Shown in pieces: positions 6,659-10,853 of a stretch of DNA of 10,853 bases (the stretch's first letter is position 1; each line of letters opens with the position of its first letter). The stretch is from Micavibrio sp. UBA2705 (GTDB taxonomy: Bacteria; Pseudomonadota; Alphaproteobacteria; Micavibrionales; Micavibrionaceae). The translations under genes were made by a program, and so were the position numbers. Location: contig DELD01000046.1 in the NCBI GenBank assembly GCA_002354205.1, positions 1 through 10,853 of the forward strand. Reading direction: 5' to 3'. Under the pieces are notes generated by a model that worked only from the letters and a program-made list of their open reading frames with translations, searched no databases and was not told the origin of the DNA.

Positions 6659-7561
6659 ATGGTTGACCGTATATCGAGTTACTCAAATAGTTCAAAGCTG
6701 ATAGAAAATAATCTACGGCTGCAAAGCGCTTATGCCGACGGTCAGCAGCAAGTGTCTTCTGGCTTTAAGTCAGATTCATACGAAGCATTATCAAAAGATG
6801 CGAACCGCATTTTATCATTAGAATCTGATTACGCGAATTTAACCGCACAGACCGAAAACGCCGAATTGGCACTTGAGCGCTCTAACGTAACATTTGACAC
6901 ATTAGGTACAATGCTCGATAACGCGCAGCCGTTTCTGGCGACTTTAAACGCGGCGCTTTCAGGTACAACAACTTCGGCTGATTTGGCAAATTTCGCCAAT
7001 GCGGGGTTAGACCAAATTGAAGCATTATTAAATACGCAAATTGCAGGGCGTTATATATTTGCAGGCTCTGCGACCAAAACGCAGCCTGTTGACTTTGCTG
7101 ACCCTGCTTTCGGCCCTGCGACCGCGCCATCCGTGGCAGATACGGATTATTACCAAGGGAATGATTACGTACATACTCTCGAAGTCGGTGAAGGCTATAA
7201 TATTGATTACGGCATTACGGCCAATGACCCAATCATCGAACAAATCGTGCGGGCTTATGACTTAATCCGCAATGCGCCAGCTGACCAAGCAACGATGGAA
7301 GAGGCCTTCAATTTACTTGAAACCGGTCTTGATGGTTTGGCGGAGATGCGCGCATCGGTCGCACTGCGTGCCCAATCATTAGACACAGCGATTAATAATA
7401 ATTTGGATGATTTGAACCTGCTTGATAACACATTGGCAAGCATGAAAGAAGTTGACCTTGCCGAGGTAACTGTTAGATTACAAGAGATCCAAGCGCAGCT
7501 TGAAGCATCTTATTCCCTAACCGCAACCTTGCTCAGATTAAATTTGGCTGATTATATCTAA
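6659..7561 (+). CDS. flgL: FlgL, hook-filament junction protein 3
   Basis: FlgL (HAP3) forms the second junction ring on which flagellin polymerises. The 300-residue length is typical. The N-terminus (about 1-140) is flagellin-like helical, with QVSSGFKSDS (31-40) taking the place of flagellin's LSSGxRI. NTQIAGRYIFAGSATKTQPV (positions about 126-145) is the diagnostic FlgL block. The C-terminal helix (about 245-300) ends LEASYSLTATLLRLNLADYI, again flagellin-like. AAGGAT lies a few bases upstream of the ATG. It directly follows flgK, as in most flagellar clusters, and its stop codon is one base from the next start. Confidence 0.95.
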   Translation: MVDRISSYSNSSKLIENNLRLQSAYADGQQQVSSGFKSDSYEALSKDANRILSLESDYANLTAQTENAELALERSNVTFDTLGTMLDNAQPFLATLNAALSGTTTSADLANFANAGLDQIEALLNTQIAGRYIFAGSATKTQPVDFADPAFGPATAPSVADTDYYQGNDYVHTLEVGEGYNIDYGITANDPIIEQIVRAYDLIRNAPADQATMEEAFNLLETGLDGLAEMRASVALRAQSLDTAINNNLDDLNLLDNTLASMKEVDLAEVTVRLQEIQAQLEASYSLTATLLRLNLADYI

Positions 7562-7562
7562 C

Positions 7563-7937
7563 ATGACATCATCACAAAACCCGATAGTGGCAAAGCCGCA
7601 AAAAATCCTTCCAAAAAAGACCAAGCTCGCGCTTATCAAAATGACGGAGCTGACGCAGGCGACGATTGAGGCCTTTGAAGCTGAAACCAACGCCATCACC
7701 ATGAAAACCGATGTTGAATTGTTGTCCATCATGAAGAATAAGCAAGATGTAAATGATTTATATCAGCAAGCAGCCACCGAGTTCATGGAAAGACAGGCCG
7801 AGTTCATGGCGCATAGCAGCCGCGCTATGCAGGAGTTAACAGAGCTCCAAAAACAGCTCAGCACAACCATCAAGCTCAACATGTCGATCTTAGAAAAAGT
7901 CACACGCGCAAGTGACGGTGCGCATAGAGCTAAATAA
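7563..7937 (+). CDS. Second putative FlgN-like chaperone
   Basis: This 124-residue protein has a basic N-terminal tail (residues 11-26, five Lys) followed by a helical domain (about 24-115). E41, K60, D62, L92, L99 and IKLNMS (103-108) occupy the same gapless register, offset by four residues, as E37, K56, D58, L88, L95 and IKVNAS in the protein before flgK. ExN...K-x-D followed by a C-terminal Asn-bearing helix resembles FlgN. There is no Shine-Dalgarno sequence; the flgL stop and this ATG form TAAcATG, so translation probably depends on termination-reinitiation after flgL. An internal ATG at 7641 would drop the basic tail. It is the last gene of the cluster. The FlgN role is inferred and is somewhat better supported here than for the first copy. 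Confidence 0.6.
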   Translation: MTSSQNPIVAKPQKILPKKTKLALIKMTELTQATIEAFEAETNAITMKTDVELLSIMKNKQDVNDLYQQAATEFMERQAEFMAHSSRAMQELTELQKQLSTTIKLNMSILEKVTRASDGAHRAK

Positions 7938-7960
7938 AAAACAAAATAAAACCGCCACAT

Positions 7961-7992
7961 AAAAAAGGATAGCACCACATCAGGCGCTATCC
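7961..7992 (-). terminator. Terminator of the sulfotransferase gene
   Basis: On the minus strand the 7-bp stem GGATAGC/GCTATCC (7992-7986 with 7973-7967) is followed at once by six T residues (7966-7961), a textbook intrinsic terminator 25 bases after the sulfotransferase stop. On the plus strand the same hairpin lies 29 bases after the last flagellar gene but lacks a U tract, so it would end that transcript only inefficiently. Confidence 0.8.
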
Positions 7993-8017
7993 CCCCATCT
8001 TAAAATCAATAGGCCTT

Positions 8018-10435
8018 CTATTCCTCAACCGGCAAAGCCTCATCAGGGCGCAACTTGCGCACTAAAGGCTGCAATTGTTTCTCATAAATCTTCCATTTAT
8101 CGACAGAAGATTTATATACAGGCTGCGTGACTTGCATTTTACTGGCGGTAAGGACTGTGCGCTTTTGTTTGTGTGGCATGAGGCAAGCATCATCCCATTC
8201 AAGTCCAATATAATCAATAAGTTTACGTGCCTGTGTTTCAAGGTCATTTACTGTGTCTTCATAGTTAATATCAAAAATGCGTCCAGGCATAACATCGTGC
8301 CAATATTCCATGATGTCTTGATATCTTAAATGTTCATCGGCGAGTTCATCAAGGTTGAATGACCAGAACTGCCCCATCAAAAAGCTTTGTTTATAGTTTG
8401 ATAAACATGTATCCATTGGGTCGCGGCGACAGTGAATGATTTTCGCATTGGGTAATATGCTTGAAATTAACCCGACTTGCGCGAAGTTTCCGGGCATTTT
8501 ATCGGTGACGTGTTTAAATTCGCCGCCTTTTATGCGTGAACGCGAATACTCAACATATAATTTACCCATTTCAGAGGCTGTTTCGTCGTTAATTTCACCA
8601 AATTTACGACGGACGCGCGTAATGTCAGGCAACTCCCCTGCGCCATAAACCTCAGGGTGCGATGATATGATTTGTTCAGTAAGCGTCGTACCAGAACGCG
8701 GCATACCAATAATGAAAATCGGTGAATCGGAAGGATGGCCAATTTTCTTTTTAATATTTTCTTGCAAAAGCTGCTTTGGATAGCTGGTTTTTAAACTGCT
8801 ATAATGTAAAAGCGACATTTCTGGAACATAAGGCGATATTTCATAGCGTATATCATTGGCTAATTTGTAATGACCAAAGGCTTTTTCGTAATTTTTAAGG
8901 CTTTCATACACATCAGCAATGGCAAAATGCACACTTGCTTCACATGAGCGCCCCATTTTACGCGCGACTTCTAATTGGTCAAAGAAAGCTTGGAATTTAG
9001 GGTCATCTTCTGATTCAAATTTTTCAAGTGATGCGATGGTGAAAAATAAATGCGGGTTGTCTGCTTCGATTTCCTGCGCGGCTGCAATGGATGCGCGTGC
9101 TTCATCAAGGCGGTTGACGGTAATCAGCGCCTCTGCCTTGCAGACATATGCAACAATTAATGTCGGGTCGAGCTCTATCGCCTTGTCGGTGTGAACCAAA
9201 CAATCATCAATTTCATTACAGACATGAAGGACAAATGCTTTATTGGCATAGTACATCGCACTCCTTGGGTTAAGCTCTATCGCTTTATCAAAAGCTTCGA
9301 TGGCCAGGTCACGTTCATCAAGGCGGCCATATATATTACCAAGCTTGGCATAGCAACGGTCATTTTCTGGAGCGAGCTTAATGGCTTTTTGAAGCGCCGC
9401 AAACCCGTCATCAAAACGGTCGGAGAGATATAATACGTCAGCAAGGTTAAGGTAAGATTCCGCGCTGTCAGGGTTGAGCTGCACCGCTTTTTGCGCCGCA
9501 AAATGGGCTTTATGTACATCCCCCAGCTCAAGAAGAGAAGAAGCAAGTGCGTTATAAGCATCTAAATAATCTTCCTTAAATGCAACGGCATAACGCGAAG
9601 CGACAGCGGCATAATAATAATCGAATAAATGTGCATATGATAATGCTTTGTTATAATGCGCCTGCGGGTAATTGGGCTGTATGTCGGTGGCCTTATTGAA
9701 ACATTCTAATGCTTCTTGGTGGCGTTCAAGGTCGCGTAAAATGCAGGCTTTATTATTAAGCGCTTCTGCATTTTGCGCGTTCGTTTTTAAAGCGTTCTCG
9801 ACGGCGACTAATGCTTTTTGTTTTTGTCCTAACTCGCGCAGCATATTGGCATAATTGCTCCATATATTGGAATCTCTGGGGTAGATATCTGTGGCTTGCT
9901 TCCAGATTTCAGCAGATTCCTTGAATTTTTCCTGCTGCGCAAGGCTTATGCCAAGGTTTTGCAGGGTTTCAATGTTATGGGGGTCGAGCTTATACGCATC
10001 CTCAGCGGCTTTCTGTGCATCTTCAAATTGCTCTGAGCGCCAAAGTGCCTGCGCCTTTCTGTTTAGCGCCTCAATATCGTTGGGGCGCTCTGTAATTACT
10101 TGGTTAATATATTCAAGCGCTTCTGCATAGCGCGCCGCATCAATCAGTACGCCTGCATAGTTGCTGCGATATTGCGGCTCATCTGGTGAAAGGCGAATCG
10201 ATTCTTCCATATAATGCAACGCCTTGTCTTGCTGGTTCATCTGGAAATATAATGCGCCGAGTAAATGATGTACGGTCGGGTGTTCAGGGGCGCTTGCAAG
10301 AACGTCTAAATATGTGCGTTCTGCTAAGACATAATTTTCTGCAATGTGGTGCTGCCGCGCAAGGGCGATGGCCTCGTCTAATGGCATTTCATAGTTTTCT
10401 GATTTGTAATCTGGAACAACTTTTGCAGCACTCAT
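8018..10435 (-). CDS. TPR-sulfotransferase fusion protein
   Basis: This 805-residue protein probably transfers sulfate from PAPS to an unknown acceptor. Residues about 34-475 hold roughly 13 consecutive 34-residue TPR units (AxxxxxxAIELNP pattern), a protein-binding superhelix. Another TPR-like hairpin lies near 510-540. The catalytic domain spans about 570-795 and belongs to the Sulfotransfer_3-like group. GMPRSGTT (577-584) is the 5'-phosphosulfate loop, and IIHCRRDPMDTCLSNY (666-681) supplies the Arg and Ser (R671, S679) of the 3'-phosphate site. Glu601, 21 residues after Arg580, has the same spacing as the catalytic Arg78/Glu99 pair of human TPST2. There is no signal peptide, so it is cytoplasmic. 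AAAGGA (10448-10443) sets the start. It converges on the flagellar cluster, and its substrate cannot be read from the sequence. Confidence 0.92.
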   Translation of the reverse strand: MSAAKVVPDYKSENYEMPLDEAIALARQHHIAENYVLAERTYLDVLASAPEHPTVHHLLGALYFQMNQQDKALHYMEESIRLSPDEPQYRSNYAGVLIDAARYAEALEYINQVITERPNDIEALNRKAQALWRSEQFEDAQKAAEDAYKLDPHNIETLQNLGISLAQQEKFKESAEIWKQATDIYPRDSNIWSNYANMLRELGQKQKALVAVENALKTNAQNAEALNNKACILRDLERHQEALECFNKATDIQPNYPQAHYNKALSYAHLFDYYYAAVASRYAVAFKEDYLDAYNALASSLLELGDVHKAHFAAQKAVQLNPDSAESYLNLADVLYLSDRFDDGFAALQKAIKLAPENDRCYAKLGNIYGRLDERDLAIEAFDKAIELNPRSAMYYANKAFVLHVCNEIDDCLVHTDKAIELDPTLIVAYVCKAEALITVNRLDEARASIAAAQEIEADNPHLFFTIASLEKFESEDDPKFQAFFDQLEVARKMGRSCEASVHFAIADVYESLKNYEKAFGHYKLANDIRYEISPYVPEMSLLHYSSLKTSYPKQLLQENIKKKIGHPSDSPIFIIGMPRSGTTLTEQIISSHPEVYGAGELPDITRVRRKFGEINDETASEMGKLYVEYSRSRIKGGEFKHVTDKMPGNFAQVGLISSILPNAKIIHCRRDPMDTCLSNYKQSFLMGQFWSFNLDELADEHLRYQDIMEYWHDVMPGRIFDINYEDTVNDLETQARKLIDYIGLEWDDACLMPHKQKRTVLTASKMQVTQPVYKSSVDKWKIYEKQLQPLVRKLRPDEALPVEE

Positions 10436-10757
10436 TTAAATATCCTTTTGCAATTTATCAAATTATGATAGGATTTAAACATTACTTATATATATGATTC
10501 GAGTAAAGGATCTTTACCCCGTTAACCAAAGCTTAATTATTAGCATGTTATCGTAATAGTTATATAAGTATAAAATAATTTATTAACCCGCCGAGCGGAT
10601 GGATGGATTCCTGAATATCGGCAATTTTATAATAGGGCTTTTTTGAAAAGAAGTTTTGTGGTAGTCTTATTGGTATGTTGCCAAATTCTTCCTCGGCAAA
10701 TTCTAATTAAACAGTCCCTAATTATATCCCTAAAGACCATAAACCAAGGAGTGAGAT
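10436..10757. promoter_or_regulatory. Divergent intergenic region with CtrA-type box
   Basis: These 322 AT-rich bases separate the leftward sulfotransferase gene from a rightward signal-peptide gene, so both promoters should lie here. Visible elements are a perfect TTAA-N7-TTAA (10522-10536) and a one-mismatch relative, TTAA-N7-TTAT (10475-10489). There is also an inverted repeat (GTAAAG 10503-10508 with CTTTAC 10512-10517), a TATAAT hexamer (10628-10633) without a good -35, and TCCCTAA repeated 12 bases apart (10715 and 10727). CAAATTCT is repeated 15 bases apart (10682 and 10697). No additional gene is supported. Confidence 0.55.
10522..10536. promoter_or_regulatory. Candidate CtrA-binding box
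   Basis: TTAACCAAAGCTTAA is an exact match to the TTAA-N7-TTAA full site recognised by CtrA, the cell-cycle and motility response regulator of alphaproteobacteria. The first half continues as TTAACCA, the preferred extended half-site. It lies 86 bases upstream of the sulfotransferase ATG and about 220 bases upstream of the rightward gene. The match is exact, but such boxes can occur by chance in AT-rich DNA. Confidence 0.45.
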
Positions 10758-10853
10758 ATGGATATTAAGAAACTCGACATTAAGAAAACACTTATTGCAG
10801 GTTCTGCACTTGCGGTAGTCAGCGGTTTTGTGCCGCATACATCAACAAACGCA
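10758..10853 (+). CDS. Start of an exported protein, truncated by window end
   Basis: Only the first 32 codons are present. They have a lysine-rich N-terminus (KKLDIKK at 4-10), a hydrophobic core (TLIAGSALAVVSGFV, 11-25), then a polar stretch ending in TSTNA. This is a Sec-type signal peptide whose likely cleavage site is at or just beyond Ala32. A strong AAGGAG (10746-10751), six bases before the ATG, supports this start. The mature protein lies outside the window, so its function cannot be told. It is transcribed away from the sulfotransferase. Confidence 0.75.
   Translation, partial: MDIKKLDIKKTLIAGSALAVVSGFVPHTSTNA

Noticed and set aside
10588..10611. Short CCGC/GCGG hairpin and GGAT triplet repeat as a terminator or mobile-element end
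   Set aside because: The stem is only 4 bp, no gene ends here, there is no U tract, and no matching inverted repeat or target duplication was seen.
1..10853. CRISPR array, tRNA, rRNA, insertion sequence or phage genes
   Set aside because: No regularly spaced repeats, cloverleaf, rRNA segment, transposase motif or terminal inverted repeats were seen on either strand.

Overview
The window is a flagellar locus, most likely from an alphaproteobacterium of moderate GC content. The order inferred rests on the flagellin, hook and junction proteins, a TPR-sulfotransferase of a type common in that class, and a perfect TTAA-N7-TTAA (CtrA-type) box. The genus cannot be named from the sequence.

Layout. 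Bases 1-187 hold no gene, only a terminator and two further hairpins behind a leftward flagellin gene (188-1474). A 507-base AT-rich divergent control region (1475-1981) separates flagellin from a rightward, tightly packed cluster. That cluster runs flgD (hook cap), flgE (hook), a small unrecognised helical protein, a small FlgN-like protein, flgK and flgL (hook-filament junction), and a second FlgN-like protein that starts one base after the flgL stop. The cluster ends near 7937. A convergent gene (8018-10435, minus) encodes 13 or so TPR units fused to a PAPS-dependent sulfotransferase domain, with its own terminator at 7961-7992. Beyond it lie a 322-base intergenic region and the first 32 codons of a rightward gene with a signal peptide, cut by the window end.

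How it fits together. FlgD caps the growing hook while FlgE polymerises; FlgK and FlgL then form the junction on which flagellin polymerises. FlgK and FlgL normally need a cytoplasmic chaperone (FlgN). The two small proteins around flgK-flgL share a gapless pattern of conserved positions and are the best candidates for that role.

The control region has matching architecture on its two sides. The same 13-base element, TTTTTTCGCCCCA, reads toward each gene about 100 bases before each start codon. The flagellin leader also has a strong hairpin with an AGGAA loop, a plausible target for post-transcriptional control. The neighbouring sulfotransferase has active-site spacing like that of tyrosylprotein sulfotransferases. 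A role in flagellar modification is possible but is only an inference from position.
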